Below, one piece after another: positions 17,052-26,171 of a DNA stretch of 64,000 bases (position 1 is the first letter of the stretch; the number at the start of each line of letters is the position of its first letter). The translations under genes and the position numbers were made by a program. The notes beneath the pieces were generated by a model. The model ran no database searches. It was not told the origin of the DNA and saw nothing but the letters and a program-made list of their open reading frames with translations. The stretch lies in the NCBI GenBank assembly GCA_963675235.2, contig CAXXFU010000004.1:124001-188000 (forward strand). Direction: 5' to 3'. This DNA comes from JAHJQZ01 sp963675235. Lineage in GTDB: Bacteria; Pseudomonadota; Alphaproteobacteria; Rhizobiales; Devosiaceae.

Positions 17052-17777
17052 GTGCTGGATGCTCACTGCATCGATCCGCGTCTTGTCGAACTCTACGACA
17101 TCGAATGCGGCTGGTCCGAGGATCGCGATTTCTACCTCGACCTCGCCGGCCCGAAGCCGATCGACATCCTCGACATCGGCTGCGGCACCGGCCTACTTGC
17201 CAATGCCTATGCAGCGCGCGGCCATCGCGTCACGGGCGTCGATCCGGCGGCGGCCATGCTGGATGTCGCCCGTCGCTCAAAGCACGGGTCGAGGGTCGAG
17301 TGGATCGAGGCCACGGCCCAGACCCTTGCGACCCGGCGCCGTTTCGATCTGATCATCATGACCGGGCACGCCTTCCAGACTCTTTTGGAAGAACGGGACA
17401 TCGCTGCCAGCTTCTCCAATCTTGGCAACGCACTCAAACCGCACGGACGCTTCGTTTTCGAAACGCGCAACCCGGCGATCGATTGGGTCGGCAAATGGAC
17501 CCACGAGCTAACGCTCGACACGCCCTGGGGCGAAGTTGCCGTCTCGCGGCGCGTTGGCTCGTGGTCCGGCGAACGTATCGACTTCACAACGACCTATCGC
17601 TTCGCCGACGGTGAACTTGCCTCGCAAAGCGAACTGCGTTTCTGGACGGAAGCCGACATACGGCGTTCTGCCACATCGGCGGGATTGGTGGTGGAATCGC
17701 TTCTGGGCGACTGGCAGTGCGAAGCGTTCGACCCGAGCGTTTCGGAAGAGATGATCTTCACCCTTGCCCTGCCGTGA
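17052..17777 (+). CDS. class I SAM-dependent methyltransferase
   Basis: 241 residues. SAM-binding motif I is ILDIGCGTGLLANAYAARG near residue 40, motif II has VTGVDPAAAMLDVAR, and FDLIIMTGHAFQTL is motif IV. The C-terminal half carries beta-strand insertions of small-molecule methyltransferases. The proposed GTG start at 17052 is 7 nt after the EamA stop, with weak ribosome-binding sequence. Substrate unknown. Confidence 0.82.
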   Translation: MLDAHCIDPRLVELYDIECGWSEDRDFYLDLAGPKPIDILDIGCGTGLLANAYAARGHRVTGVDPAAAMLDVARRSKHGSRVEWIEATAQTLATRRRFDLIIMTGHAFQTLLEERDIAASFSNLGNALKPHGRFVFETRNPAIDWVGKWTHELTLDTPWGEVAVSRRVGSWSGERIDFTTTYRFADGELASQSELRFWTEADIRRSATSAGLVVESLLGDWQCEAFDPSVSEEMIFTLALP

Positions 17778-18156
17778 CCATCAGACCGTACTCTCTGGCT
17801 TTCGGCCATTTCTCTGCCGAAACGCGCATGCGCTATCCCGACCTGGCCGGGATCTGACGCGCCCGTACACTTTTTTGGCTCACGTGAGTTTGACCACGCC
17901 CGATGCAGCCACAATACCTTCTGATGATTATCGTATTTGAACTGCACCTGCATTTTTGCCACAACGGAGCTTTTAGATTGGTTCCAAACTGGCAGGGTTT
18001 TCATTGAGTTTACGCTTTTGATGCTCTAGACGCGCAAAATCATCGATATGCTCGATCCTGCCTCTTGTTGAGCCGATGGACGCGCGGGCATCGTTGCGAT
18101 GCCGCCAACCTCCTCTCCCACGACAAGGCCCGGCCCAAAGCACTGATGGAACGCGA
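17778..18156. other. 379-bp gap upstream of feoA
   Basis: No convincing gene. The middle part is less GC-rich than its surroundings and holds the imperfect Irr/ICE-like palindrome described separately, consistent with a promoter region for the ferrous-iron operon. Reading frames that cross it are extensions or antisense copies of neighbouring genes. Confidence 0.5.
17972..17988 (+). promoter_or_regulatory. possible Irr (ICE-box-like) operator for feoABC
   Basis: TTTAGAT-TGG-TTCCAAA is a 17-bp imperfect inverted repeat (5 of 7 pairs). It resembles the ICE box recognised by the heme/iron regulator Irr in Rhizobiales (TTTAGAA and TTCTAAA half-sites). It lies 169 nt before feoA. The match is partial, so this is a guess based on position and pattern. 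Confidence 0.3.
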
Positions 18157-18441
18157 ATGAAAAAGAACAGCGGCGAAGTCGGTATTGCGCAAAGCGTCGC
18201 CAGCCTGTCACAGGGCGATTGCGCCGAAGTCGGATTCGTCGGCGGTGGCAAGGCGATGATCCAGCGACTGGCCATGCTCGGCATCCGGCCGGGCGTCAAG
18301 ATCTGCGTTTTGCACGGTCCGGGCGGCCGCGGCGCCGTCCTTCGTGTCGGCGGCACGCGCGTCGCACTCGGACGCGGTGTTATTGAGATGATCCTGGTCA
18401 ATCCCGAGATCCGCACCCGTCTTCCGGAGGCGGCCGAATGA
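18157..18441 (+). CDS. feoA: ferrous iron transport protein A
   Basis: 94 residues with the SH3-like FeoA fold: SLSQGDCAEVGFVGGG near residue 13, MIQRLAMLGIRPG near 32, and a C-terminal ALGRGVIEMILV. FeoA is cytoplasmic and is thought to regulate FeoB. The ATG at 18157 (MKKN) starts the conserved part; the upstream extension to 18076 has no family support. The stop overlaps the feoB start by 4 nt (ATGA). Confidence 0.9.
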   Translation: MKKNSGEVGIAQSVASLSQGDCAEVGFVGGGKAMIQRLAMLGIRPGVKICVLHGPGGRGAVLRVGGTRVALGRGVIEMILVNPEIRTRLPEAAE

Positions 18442-20780
18442 GCCCGAAACCGCGCCTTCCGGGCGGCAATCGCCCCGAAAAGCTTCCGGTTGTCGCCGTT
18501 GCCGGCAATCCCAATTGCGGCAAGACCACTCTGTTCAATCTGCTGACCGGCGCCCGCCAGAAGGTCGGCAACTGGCCGGGCGTGACCGTCGAGCACCGCT
18601 CGGGCGTTGCCAATATCGATGGTCAGCGCATGTCGGTGGTCGACCTGCCGGGCGTCTACTCGCTTCTGGGCGGCGGCGGCGCCGACCAGGATGTGGCGCG
18701 CACCTATCTGGTTCACGGTGACGCCGATCTCGTGCTTAACATCGTCGATGCCTCCAATCTCGAGCGTCATCTGGCCATGACCTTCGAACTGATGCAGGTC
18801 GGCCGGCCGATGGTGATGGTGCTCAACATGGTCGACGAGGCCGAGGCGATGGGCTTGTTGCCCAATCCCGAGCGGCTCAGCGAAGCGCTTGGCATCCCGG
18901 TTGTGCCAATGGTGGCGCGCACCGGACGCGGCCACGCCCAGCTCGTCGAGACCATCATCGCGGCGCTTGCCGATCCGCCGATCGTTCATACCCATGTCTT
19001 CGAGCCGGCAATCGAAAACCCGCTGCGCGGCCTGCGCGCGGTCATGCCGGGCCGCACCTATGCTGAAAAGCGTTTCGAAGCGCTGCGCCTGGTCGAGGAC
19101 ATCGTCGATGCCGAGACCCCGGAAGTCGCCGAGGCGCTGACCCATACCCGTGAGGCCATCGAGAGCCTGACCGGCGAGGCAGCCGCCGACGCCGTTGCCG
19201 GTTACCGCTTCGGCTGGGCCCACGATACGGCGCGCAAGGGCATCGGTTTCCGCCATAAGCACCGCGCCGGCAACACCATGACCGAGCACATCGACAAGAT
19301 CGTCCTCAGCGATCTGCTTGGCGTGCCGATCTTCCTGGCCGTGCTCTATGCCGTGTTCGTCGTTTCCTTCTCCGGCGGCAATATCCTTCTCGACTTCTTC
19401 GACCAGACCTCGGCAACGCTTCTGATCGACGGCGTCGGATACCTTCTGCTATCGCTCAGTCTGCCCGACTGGCTGGTTGCAGTCACCGCCGGCGGCGTCG
19501 GTGGCGGCCTCAACCTCGTCTTCACCTTCGTGCCGCCGATCGGGCTGACCTTCGTCTTCCTCGCCCTGCTCGAGGACTCCGGCTACATGGCGCGCGCCGC
19601 CTATGCCATGGACCGGCTGATGCGCAAGATGGGCCTGCCGGGCAACGCGCTGGTGCCAATGATCGTCGGTTTCGGCTGCAATGTGCCGGCCATCATGGGT
19701 TCGCGCATCATCGAGGACCCGCGCGGACGGCTGCTGACCGTGCTGATGCAGCCCTTCATGTCGTGCTCGGCGCGCCTGACCATCTACATGGCCTTCGCCG
19801 TGGTGTTTTTCCGCGAGAACGGCGGGCAGGTGGTGTTCGCGCTCTATATCCTCGGTATCGTCGTCGCCTTCCTGACGGCACTGCTCATCGGGCGCACCGC
19901 CGTCAAGGGCGAGGCCATGCCGTTCATCATGGAGCTGCCGCCCTATCGCCTGCCTAGCGTGCGCAATGTCCTGTTGCAGGCATGGCAGCGGCTGAAGGTG
20001 TTCCTGTTGCGCGTCGGGCGTGTCATCGCCGCCATCGGCGTGGTGCTGTTCATCCTGCCGGGCATCGGCTGGACCGGAAACGGCATCGGCACCACCGACA
20101 TCGATCATTCCCTTCTGGCCGACGGCAGCCGGGCGCTGGTGCCCCTGTTCGCCCCCATGGGCATCGAGCAGGACAATTGGCCGGCCGTTTCCGGCCTGAT
20201 TGCCGGCGCCGCAGCCAAGGAAATCGTCATCGGCACGCTCAATGGCATCTACCAGCGCCAGAACTCCGAAGACCAGATGGCGCGCTTCCGCAATCCCGAT
20301 ATCGCCGGCCAACTCTTTGCCGCCCTGATGACCATTCCGGAAAACACCGTTGCCTTTTTCACCACCATCGGTGATCCGCTCGGCCTCGAGGCCATGCAGT
20401 CGAACGAAAGCGCCACCCAGGCGTCGGGGGCCTCGAACGCTACCCTTGCCGCCATTGCCGCCGGCTTCACCCCGCTTTCGGCCTTTGCCTATCTCGTCTT
20501 CGTGCTGCTCTACGTGCCCTGCGCCTCGACAATGGGCGCCCTCAAGCGCGAGGTCGGCACCGGCTGGATGCTGTTCTCGATCACCTATGGCGTCGGCCTT
20601 GGCTGGGGCGCCGCCACCGTCATCTATCAGGCCGGCACCTTTGCCGAGCATCCCTTCGCCTCGGGAGGCTGGATCGCCGGTATCCTTGCCGCGCTGGGCC
20701 TGCTGATCGTGACGCTGCGCTTTTACGGCGGCCGCCAGGCCCTGAGGCCCAAGCCGCGCTTGGTCGGTGAACAGCCGTGA
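18438..20780 (+). CDS. feoB: ferrous iron transporter B (GTPase-permease)
   Basis: 780 residues. An N-terminal G domain (about 10-180) has GNPNCGKTTLFNLLTG (G1), NWPGVTVEH (switch I), DLPGVYSL (G3) and NMVD (G4), followed by a helical GDI-like region. The C-terminal membrane domain holds the two Gate repeats, including GFGCNVPAIMGSR with its metal-linked cysteine and the later region near AAAKEIVIGTLN. It moves Fe(II) across the inner membrane. It overlaps feoA and feoC by 4 nt each. Confidence 0.96.
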   Translation: MSPKPRLPGGNRPEKLPVVAVAGNPNCGKTTLFNLLTGARQKVGNWPGVTVEHRSGVANIDGQRMSVVDLPGVYSLLGGGGADQDVARTYLVHGDADLVLNIVDASNLERHLAMTFELMQVGRPMVMVLNMVDEAEAMGLLPNPERLSEALGIPVVPMVARTGRGHAQLVETIIAALADPPIVHTHVFEPAIENPLRGLRAVMPGRTYAEKRFEALRLVEDIVDAETPEVAEALTHTREAIESLTGEAAADAVAGYRFGWAHDTARKGIGFRHKHRAGNTMTEHIDKIVLSDLLGVPIFLAVLYAVFVVSFSGGNILLDFFDQTSATLLIDGVGYLLLSLSLPDWLVAVTAGGVGGGLNLVFTFVPPIGLTFVFLALLEDSGYMARAAYAMDRLMRKMGLPGNALVPMIVGFGCNVPAIMGSRIIEDPRGRLLTVLMQPFMSCSARLTIYMAFAVVFFRENGGQVVFALYILGIVVAFLTALLIGRTAVKGEAMPFIMELPPYRLPSVRNVLLQAWQRLKVFLLRVGRVIAAIGVVLFILPGIGWTGNGIGTTDIDHSLLADGSRALVPLFAPMGIEQDNWPAVSGLIAGAAAKEIVIGTLNGIYQRQNSEDQMARFRNPDIAGQLFAALMTIPENTVAFFTTIGDPLGLEAMQSNESATQASGASNATLAAIAAGFTPLSAFAYLVFVLLYVPCASTMGALKREVGTGWMLFSITYGVGLGWGAATVIYQAGTFAEHPFASGGWIAGILAALGLLIVTLRFYGGRQALRPKPRLVGEQP

Positions 20781-21058
20781 ACCCGCTGTTTGCCGTACGC
20801 GATTTGCTGCGCGAGCGCCGTGTCGCCACCACCGGCCAGCTCGCCACCGAGCTGAAACTGCCACAAGAGGTCGTCGACGATGTTCTCGCCCATTGGCAGC
20901 GGCGCGGTCTGATCGAATCCGAGACCGTCGAGACCGGCGGCGGCTGCGGCATCGGTTCGCGCGCCTCCTGCGGAGGCTGCAATGGCTGCGAGACGGTGAA
21001 AAGCTTCACCGCCGACATTCCGTCGATTTCGGCCTATCGCTGGCTCGGGCCGCACTGA
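20777..21058 (+). CDS. FeoC-like winged-helix protein with cysteine cluster
   Basis: 93 residues. A winged-helix domain (about 1-50, QLATELKLPQEVVDDVLAHW) is followed by a loop with four cysteines, CGIGSRASCGGCNGC, close to the iron-sulfur wing of FeoC proteins. FeoC binds an oxygen-sensitive cluster and affects FeoB stability in enterobacteria. The GTG start overlaps the feoB stop. Position and motif together make FeoC the best call. Confidence 0.82.
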   Translation: MNPLFAVRDLLRERRVATTGQLATELKLPQEVVDDVLAHWQRRGLIESETVETGGGCGIGSRASCGGCNGCETVKSFTADIPSISAYRWLGPH

Positions 21059-21060
21059 TC

Positions 21061-21822
21061 CTAAAATAACTCGCCTTGCCCACCTGCGGTCTTGCGCGGC
21101 GCTGGCTGTGGCTTTTCCGGCTTCTCCTCCGACAGGGGCTTGATGAGGTCGGGACCTTCATTGCGGTTGGAATTGACCCGTGTCGACACCGGCGTCAGCT
21201 CAAGCGCGCCTTCGGCCGCCGGGGCGAGGATGCGCATCGCTTCCTTCGGGCCGACCCGGCTGACCGACAGCCAGTCGTCGAGCATCTTGTGCGGGATCAT
21301 CGCCGGCATGCGCTCGTGCACGAAGCGCGTATCGGCATTGGCCGGCACGGTGATGATGGCGGTTGTATCGATTTCCTCACCGGTCGCGCCGAGCCAGGTC
21401 GAATAGACACCACCAAGCATCAGCGGCTTACCGTCCCGGGGCGTGATGTGGAATGGCTGTTTCTTGCCATCGGGCCCGGTGCGCCACTCGTAATAGCCCG
21501 AGGCCGGGATCAGGCAGCGGTGGTGCTGCATGCCGCCGCGGAAGCTCGGTTTCTGCATGATCGTCTCGACGCGCGCGTTGATGATCAGCGAGAACTCGCG
21601 CGGGTCCTTGACCCAGACCGGCACCAGCCCCCACCGCATCAGCCGCGCCTCGCGCTTGCCGCGTTCCTCGAACAAGACGACGATCGGCTGGGTCGGGGAA
21701 ATATTGTAACGCGCCGGGTGTTCCTCGACACCTTCTCCGAGCGTATCGATGGCGACCGAGAACTCCTCAAGCAGATCGTGGATCTGCTGCCATGTCATCT
21801 TGTAGGTGAACCGGCCGCACAT
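21061..21822 (-). CDS. SOS response-associated peptidase (SRAP/YedK family)
   Basis: 253 residues. The catalytic N-terminal MCGRFT exposes Cys2 after methionine removal. Other SRAP signatures are ARYNISPTQPIVVL near residue 37, MRWGLVPVW near 60, RCLIPASGYYEW near 103 (catalytic Glu) and the histidine in FVHERMPAMI near 168. YedK/HMCES proteins form a covalent thiazolidine link to abasic sites in single-stranded DNA and so shield them. The lysine- and proline-rich tail is variable. It converges on feoC with 2 nt between stops. Confidence 0.93.
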   Translation of the reverse strand: MCGRFTYKMTWQQIHDLLEEFSVAIDTLGEGVEEHPARYNISPTQPIVVLFEERGKREARLMRWGLVPVWVKDPREFSLIINARVETIMQKPSFRGGMQHHRCLIPASGYYEWRTGPDGKKQPFHITPRDGKPLMLGGVYSTWLGATGEEIDTTAIITVPANADTRFVHERMPAMIPHKMLDDWLSVSRVGPKEAMRILAPAAEGALELTPVSTRVNSNRNEGPDLIKPLSEEKPEKPQPAPRKTAGGQGELF

Positions 21823-21901
21823 GGGGTGTCCTCACGCATCGCAGGAGCCGAATCTTGTCCGGTTTGACCTTTCCGCGCAAGCGCGGCACATCTTGTCTGC
21901 C

Positions 21902-22297
21902 ATGACACAACCACGCCGTGCTGCCAGCATTGCCCTGTTCCGTGGCCGGGACATTCTCCTGATCAGGCGCGCCCTGGCGCCCTCCGAAGGCATGTGGACC
22001 CTGCCCGGCGGGCGTCTCGAAACCGGCGAAACCATCGAGGAGTGCATTCGGCGTGAGATCAGCGAGGAACTGAGCCTCAAAATCGGCGCCATCACCCCTG
22101 TGATGGAACAGGCACTCGGTCCGTTCCGGCTGACTGTTTTTGCCGGCCCGTATCCGGATGGCGCTGTACCTCACCCCAATGCCGAGATTGTCGAATGGTG
22201 CTGGCATGTCCCGGGGACTGAGCTGCCAGTCCCGCATACCGACGGACTGGCCGATGTACTCAAGCGCGCCACGCTCGCCCTGCAACTGCCTCTCTGA
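21902..22297 (+). CDS. NUDIX hydrolase
   Basis: 131 residues. The Nudix box is complete: GGRLETGETIEECIRREISE followed by ELSL, giving the G-x5-E-x7-REUxEExGU pattern with hydrophobic L in the late position. Family members hydrolyse nucleoside diphosphates linked to another group. The N-terminus ASIALFRGRDILLIRRAL and W in GMWTLPGG suit an ADP-ribose or MutT-like enzyme, but the substrate is unresolved. It starts at ATG 21902, divergent from SRAP. Confidence 0.87.
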   Translation: MTQPRRAASIALFRGRDILLIRRALAPSEGMWTLPGGRLETGETIEECIRREISEELSLKIGAITPVMEQALGPFRLTVFAGPYPDGAVPHPNAEIVEWCWHVPGTELPVPHTDGLADVLKRATLALQLPL

Positions 22298-22338
22298 CCC
22301 TCTTGCGGCGCGCGAAAATACCTGCAACCTCATGCGCC

Positions 22339-22728
22339 ATGATGCGGCTCATTTCTCTTTCCCGACATATCGCGCCAATCGTGGCGATCATTGCCGCGCT
22401 CGGCGCGGCGCAGCCTGCGAGGGCCACCGACCCGCTTTACCAAAGCGAGATGAGCCGGCTGCTGGAGATCATGGGAAGTCTCTACTTCCTCGAACCCCTG
22501 TGTGGGGAAAAAACCGCCGACTGGCGCAAGCAGGCCGCCGATCTGGTGGCGCTCGACGCCCCCGATCCGGACCGCGAGCAACGGCTCTACGGCGCCTTCA
22601 ACACCGGCTACGAGGATTATGCCCGCCTCCACCGCCAGTGCACGCCGGCCGCGCGCGAAGCAATGGGGCGCCTGTTCGATGAAGCGCGCACGCGTGCGAG
22701 CGATATTCACTCTCGTTATGCAGAGTAA
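22339..22728 (+). CDS. TIGR02301-type secreted alphaproteobacterial protein
   Basis: About 129 residues with a signal peptide (residues 1-30, ISLSRHIAPIVAIIAALGAA, cleavage near ARA). The mature part has SRLLEIMGSLYFLEPLCGE, two cysteines (CGE and QCTPAAR) and FNTGYEDYARLHR. This matches the short periplasmic family known as TIGR02301, function unknown. A second ATG follows at 22342; neither has a clear ribosome-binding site. Confidence 0.72.
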   Translation: MMRLISLSRHIAPIVAIIAALGAAQPARATDPLYQSEMSRLLEIMGSLYFLEPLCGEKTADWRKQAADLVALDAPDPDREQRLYGAFNTGYEDYARLHRQCTPAAREAMGRLFDEARTRASDIHSRYAE

Positions 22729-22848
22729 CTACGTACGTAATACTCCTAATAAACTCACATTTGCTATTAACCTTTGTCAGATTTAGCTCGCAGAGGCGAT
22801 AGGGTCTGTGTTAAACATCCATGACAAAGACTTAGTGAGACTCTGTGA

Positions 22849-23109
22849 ATGACCCCTTTCGCCTCTCTCCAGCGGAATGGCGCCCCAGAGCCCGAAGATC
22901 GCCAGATCGCCCTCGAGCATCTGGCGCATGCGTGGCACTGTGCCCAGGACGATGGCATCGAATCCCCCGCGATGTCCCATGCTGCCATTTTTGCCGCTCT
23001 CGCGGCACTTGTGACCGATTACGGCGAGGATCGTGTCGCCGACTTCATCGCGACACTGCCGACCCGCATTCGTGCCGGCGAGTACACGCTCGAACGAACG
23101 CTGCAGTAA
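22849..23109 (+). CDS. small conserved-looking protein, unknown
   Basis: 86 residues, acidic and helical, with ALEHLAHAWHCAQDDGIESP, then ALAALVTDYGEDRVADFIATL. No domain recognised. GC content and codon use match the surrounding genes, supporting a real gene. The 120 bp before it are AT-rich and likely hold its promoter. Confidence 0.6.
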   Translation: MTPFASLQRNGAPEPEDRQIALEHLAHAWHCAQDDGIESPAMSHAAIFAALAALVTDYGEDRVADFIATLPTRIRAGEYTLERTLQ

Positions 23110-23146
23110 GCGCCCGGCCCCATCGTCAGCAATCGCCTTGAGGTGA

Positions 23147-24484
23147 CTATGCCTTGAGGCTCATTGGTGATTCGGCGAAGCGGATCGGCTGGCCCGTCGA
23201 CGGGGTAACCAGTTCGCCCTGCCACATCACGCGCCTGCCGCGAACGGCCGTACCGACCGGCCAACCGGTCACCGTGACGCCGTCATAGGGCGTCCATCCG
23301 GCTTTCGAGGCCACCCAGTCATTGCTGATGGTCTCACGGCGCTTCATGTCGACGATGGTGAAATCGGCATCATAGCCAACGGCGATGCGACCCTTGCCAG
23401 CAATGTTGAACAGGCGCTGTGGGCCGGCGCTCGTCATGTCGACGAAACGCTGAAGGCTCATACGCCCAGCGTTGACGTGGTCGAGCATGATCGGCACCAG
23501 CGTCTGCACACCCGTCATGCCGGACGGCGAGTCCGGATAGGGCTTGTCCTTTTCAGCCCGTGTGTGCGGCGCGTGGTCGGAACCGAGCACATCGGCAACG
23601 CCCCGGTGAACGCCGTCCCAGATACCGGCGCGATGCTCGGCGTCGCGCACCGGCGGATTCATCTGCACATAGGTGCCGAGCCGATCATAGGCTGTTTCGT
23701 CCAGCGTCAGGTGATGCGGCGTCACCTCGACGCTGGCGACGTCCTTGTGATCGGCCAGATAGGCCATTTCCTCTTTGGTCGAGATGTGCAGCACATGGAT
23801 GCGCTTGCCGGTCTTGTGGGCCAGCCTCACCAGGCGCTTGGTGCTCGTCATCGCTGCCTCGACGTCCCGCCAGACCGGATGCGAGGACGGATCGCCGGAG
23901 ACGCGCAGACCCTTGCGTTCCTCCAGCCGGTACTCGTCTTCCGAGTGGAAGGCAGCGCGGCGGGAAATTGCAGCGAGGATCGCCTCGACCCCGTCGTCAT
24001 CGGCAACCAGCAGTGAGCCGGTCGAGGACCCCATGAACACCTTGACGCCGGCGCAACCGGGCAGCTTCTCGAGCAGCGGCAGTTCGGCGACATTGTCGTG
24101 GGTCCCGCCGACGAAAAAGGCGAAATCGCAATGCATGCGATTGCTGGCGCGGGCGATCTTGTCCTCGAAATCCGCGCGCGTGACGGTCAGCGGATTGGTG
24201 TTGGGCATCTCGAACACGCCGGTTACCCCGCCCATCACCGCCGACAGCGAACCCGATTCGAGATCTTCCTTGTGGGTCAGTCCCGGCTCGCGGAAATGAA
24301 CCTGGGTATCGATGACACCGGGCAGGATGTGCAGACCACCACAATCGATCACTTCTGCGGCGTCCGCGCCCACTTCCGGGCCAAGCCCGGCAATGCGGCC
24401 ATCGATGACGCCGATATCTGCCTCATGCTCGCCATCGTGATTGACGAGGGTCGCGCGACGAAAAATCGTGTCGTATTGAGACAT
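23147..24484 (-). CDS. pyrC: dihydroorotase (class I)
   Basis: 445 residues of the amidohydrolase superfamily. Metal-site motifs are DTQVHFREPG near residue 58, the VKVFMGSSTG segment with the usual carbamylated lysine region near 145, HVLHIST near 230 and GSDHAPH near 305 with the catalytic aspartate. It closes carbamoyl-aspartate to dihydroorotate in pyrimidine synthesis. The ATG at 24484 (MSQYDTIF) is the natural start; the frame to 24544 adds an unsupported 20 residues. No pyrB is adjacent. Confidence is high for dihydroorotase, slightly less against allantoinase-like relatives. Confidence 0.9.
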   Translation of the reverse strand: MSQYDTIFRRATLVNHDGEHEADIGVIDGRIAGLGPEVGADAAEVIDCGGLHILPGVIDTQVHFREPGLTHKEDLESGSLSAVMGGVTGVFEMPNTNPLTVTRADFEDKIARASNRMHCDFAFFVGGTHDNVAELPLLEKLPGCAGVKVFMGSSTGSLLVADDDGVEAILAAISRRAAFHSEDEYRLEERKGLRVSGDPSSHPVWRDVEAAMTSTKRLVRLAHKTGKRIHVLHISTKEEMAYLADHKDVASVEVTPHHLTLDETAYDRLGTYVQMNPPVRDAEHRAGIWDGVHRGVADVLGSDHAPHTRAEKDKPYPDSPSGMTGVQTLVPIMLDHVNAGRMSLQRFVDMTSAGPQRLFNIAGKGRIAVGYDADFTIVDMKRRETISNDWVASKAGWTPYDGVTVTGWPVGTAVRGRRVMWQGELVTPSTGQPIRFAESPMSLKA

Positions 24485-24561
24485 GAGCCACTCCCCGGGG
24501 TCTGTTTGCTCTCGGGTGTATGCGAAGCTGCTATCGCCCTGCAAGTTCGGAGCCAGAAAAC

Positions 24562-25389
24562 ATGGCCGTCTACCGCCGACATTCCCGTACGCCCTTCCGC
24601 TTTTCCGGTCCGGACGTGCAAAAACTGCTCAACGACGTGCTGACCGGAACCTTCGAGACCGATCCGGACAAGCCGCATTGGTGGGCGCTGCTGAGCCCGC
24701 AGGGCAAGATCCAGGCGGAAGGGCTTAACGGCTGGGCCGAAGACGGATTCTGGCTTGATGTCGACCGCTCGGTGGCCGAGGCCTTTTTCAAGCGCATGCG
24801 GCTCTACAAGCTGCGCGCCAATGTCGAAATCGCCAACATGGCCGAAACCCATGCCGTCGGCTGGTCCCCGTCGAAGCCCAGTGCGATCGCCCATCGCGAT
24901 CCGCGCGGTCAGGGGCTCGGCTTTCGCATCATCGCGCCGCTTGCCGATACCTCGTCCTGGCTCGACGAGGATCATGCCTGGCACGTCGCCCGCATTGCCG
25001 GTGCGGTAACCGAGCTCGGCCTTGACTATGATGCCGACAGCCACTTCCCCCACGATGTCGGCATGGACCTCCTCGGCGGCATCGATTTCGCCAAGGGCTG
25101 CTATGTCGGCCAGGAAGTCGTCTCACGCATGAAGCATCGCGGCACGGCGCGGCGACGCCCGGTCATAGTCGAAGGACAGGGGATGGCTGCCGGTGAATCC
25201 GTCTTGACGGGAGGACGCGATGCCGGCGCCCTCGGCATGGAGGTCGACGGATCCGCCATCGCCATCCTTCGGCTCGACCGCATCACCGACCCGGAAAGCG
25301 CCACGGTCAACGGTCACAGGGTGTCACTTGCCCTGCCCCAGTGGGCGGACTACGCTTTTGGCGATTCCGGTGGCGTTGGCAAGGCCTGA
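24562..25389 (+). CDS. folate-binding YgfZ/CAF17 family protein
   Basis: 275 residues of the GcvT-like fold. The diagnostic motif is KGCYVGQEVVSRMKHRG near residue 183. YgfZ/Iba57 proteins bind tetrahydrofolate and help assemble or repair iron-sulfur clusters. The N-terminal RTPFRFSGPDVQKLLND is the usual family start. ATG 24562 is chosen over 24520 because the extra residues lack similarity. It is divergent from dihydroorotase, and the HD gene follows 29 nt later. Confidence 0.9.
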   Translation: MAVYRRHSRTPFRFSGPDVQKLLNDVLTGTFETDPDKPHWWALLSPQGKIQAEGLNGWAEDGFWLDVDRSVAEAFFKRMRLYKLRANVEIANMAETHAVGWSPSKPSAIAHRDPRGQGLGFRIIAPLADTSSWLDEDHAWHVARIAGAVTELGLDYDADSHFPHDVGMDLLGGIDFAKGCYVGQEVVSRMKHRGTARRRPVIVEGQGMAAGESVLTGGRDAGALGMEVDGSAIAILRLDRITDPESATVNGHRVSLALPQWADYAFGDSGGVGKA

Positions 25390-25418
25390 CGCCGCCATTC
25401 CGTTTTCGGGGGCATGAA

Positions 25419-26030
25419 ATGGCACGGACACCAGACCGGGCGTGGCAGCGCATGTTGTCGGGACGGCGACTTGATCTGCTCAATCCGTCCCCGGTCGACA
25501 TCGAGCTTTCCGACATTGCCCACGGGCTGGCGCGCGTAGCGCGCTGGAACGGCCAGACCGTCGGCGACTATCCCTTTTCCGTCGCTCAGCATTCGGTTCT
25601 GGTCATGGCGCTGTTCGCCGCCCACAGCCCCGAGGCCCCGGCGCGTGACAGGCTTTACGCCCTGTTGCACGACGCCCCCGAATACGTCATGGGAGACATC
25701 ATTTCCCCGCTCAAGGCGGCGATGGGCGGCGACTACAAGGATCTCGAGAAAAAGCTCCTGAGCGCCATCCATATCCGTTTCGCGCTGCCGGCCAACCGTC
25801 CCGCCGCGCTTGGCCGCGCCATCAAGAAGGCCGACCGCGACTCCGCCTATTTCGAGGCGGTCCACCTCGCGGGATTCGAACCGGAGGAAGCGCGAAAGTA
25901 TTTTGGCGCTCCCGATATGGCACAGTTCGAGGTCGACGAGTTCGAACGGCTGATCCGGCCCTGGCCGACCCAGGAGGCCCACGACCGTTTCGTCGACGCC
26001 TTCCGTGCTCTGGCCGGGGATATTTCCTAA
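25419..26030 (+). CDS. HD-domain (YfbR-like) phosphohydrolase
   Basis: 203 residues. Metal-binding HD motifs are visible: VAQHS near residue 58, LLHDAPEYVMGDI near 85 (the HD pair) and KKADRDSAYFE near 133. The arrangement is like YfbR-type 5'-deoxynucleotidases, although the alphaproteobacterial members begin with a characteristic LNPSPVDIELSDIAHGLARV. The substrate is unproven. It is likely co-transcribed with ygfZ. Confidence 0.82.
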   Translation: MARTPDRAWQRMLSGRRLDLLNPSPVDIELSDIAHGLARVARWNGQTVGDYPFSVAQHSVLVMALFAAHSPEAPARDRLYALLHDAPEYVMGDIISPLKAAMGGDYKDLEKKLLSAIHIRFALPANRPAALGRAIKKADRDSAYFEAVHLAGFEPEEARKYFGAPDMAQFEVDEFERLIRPWPTQEAHDRFVDAFRALAGDIS

Positions 26031-26126
26031 CCTTTTGTTTTTACTAGTCTAAGTCGAACAAGACCGCATTTTAGCGGTTAAGGTTTACGCCCGGTTCGCT
26101 TTGACCTCCGCCGCTGCGAATGGTTG

Positions 26127-26150
26127 AAATTCTCTCAACGGAGAGATTTT
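26127..26150 (+). promoter_or_regulatory. stem-loop in leader of the secreted-protein gene
   Basis: AAA-T-TCTCTC-AACG-GAGAGA-T-TTT folds as a six-pair stem with a four-base loop, flanked by A/T pairs. It ends 21 nt before the ATG at 26172. It contains the GGAGAG that could act as, or hide, a ribosome-binding sequence, so a translational role is possible but unproven. Confidence 0.4.
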
Positions 26151-26171
26151 CGATAGCAGGCGGATATTATC

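Noticed and set aside
19449..20864. Minus-strand frame across feoB
   Set aside because: Histidine- and glycine-rich translation with no domain; opposite strand is clearly feoB.
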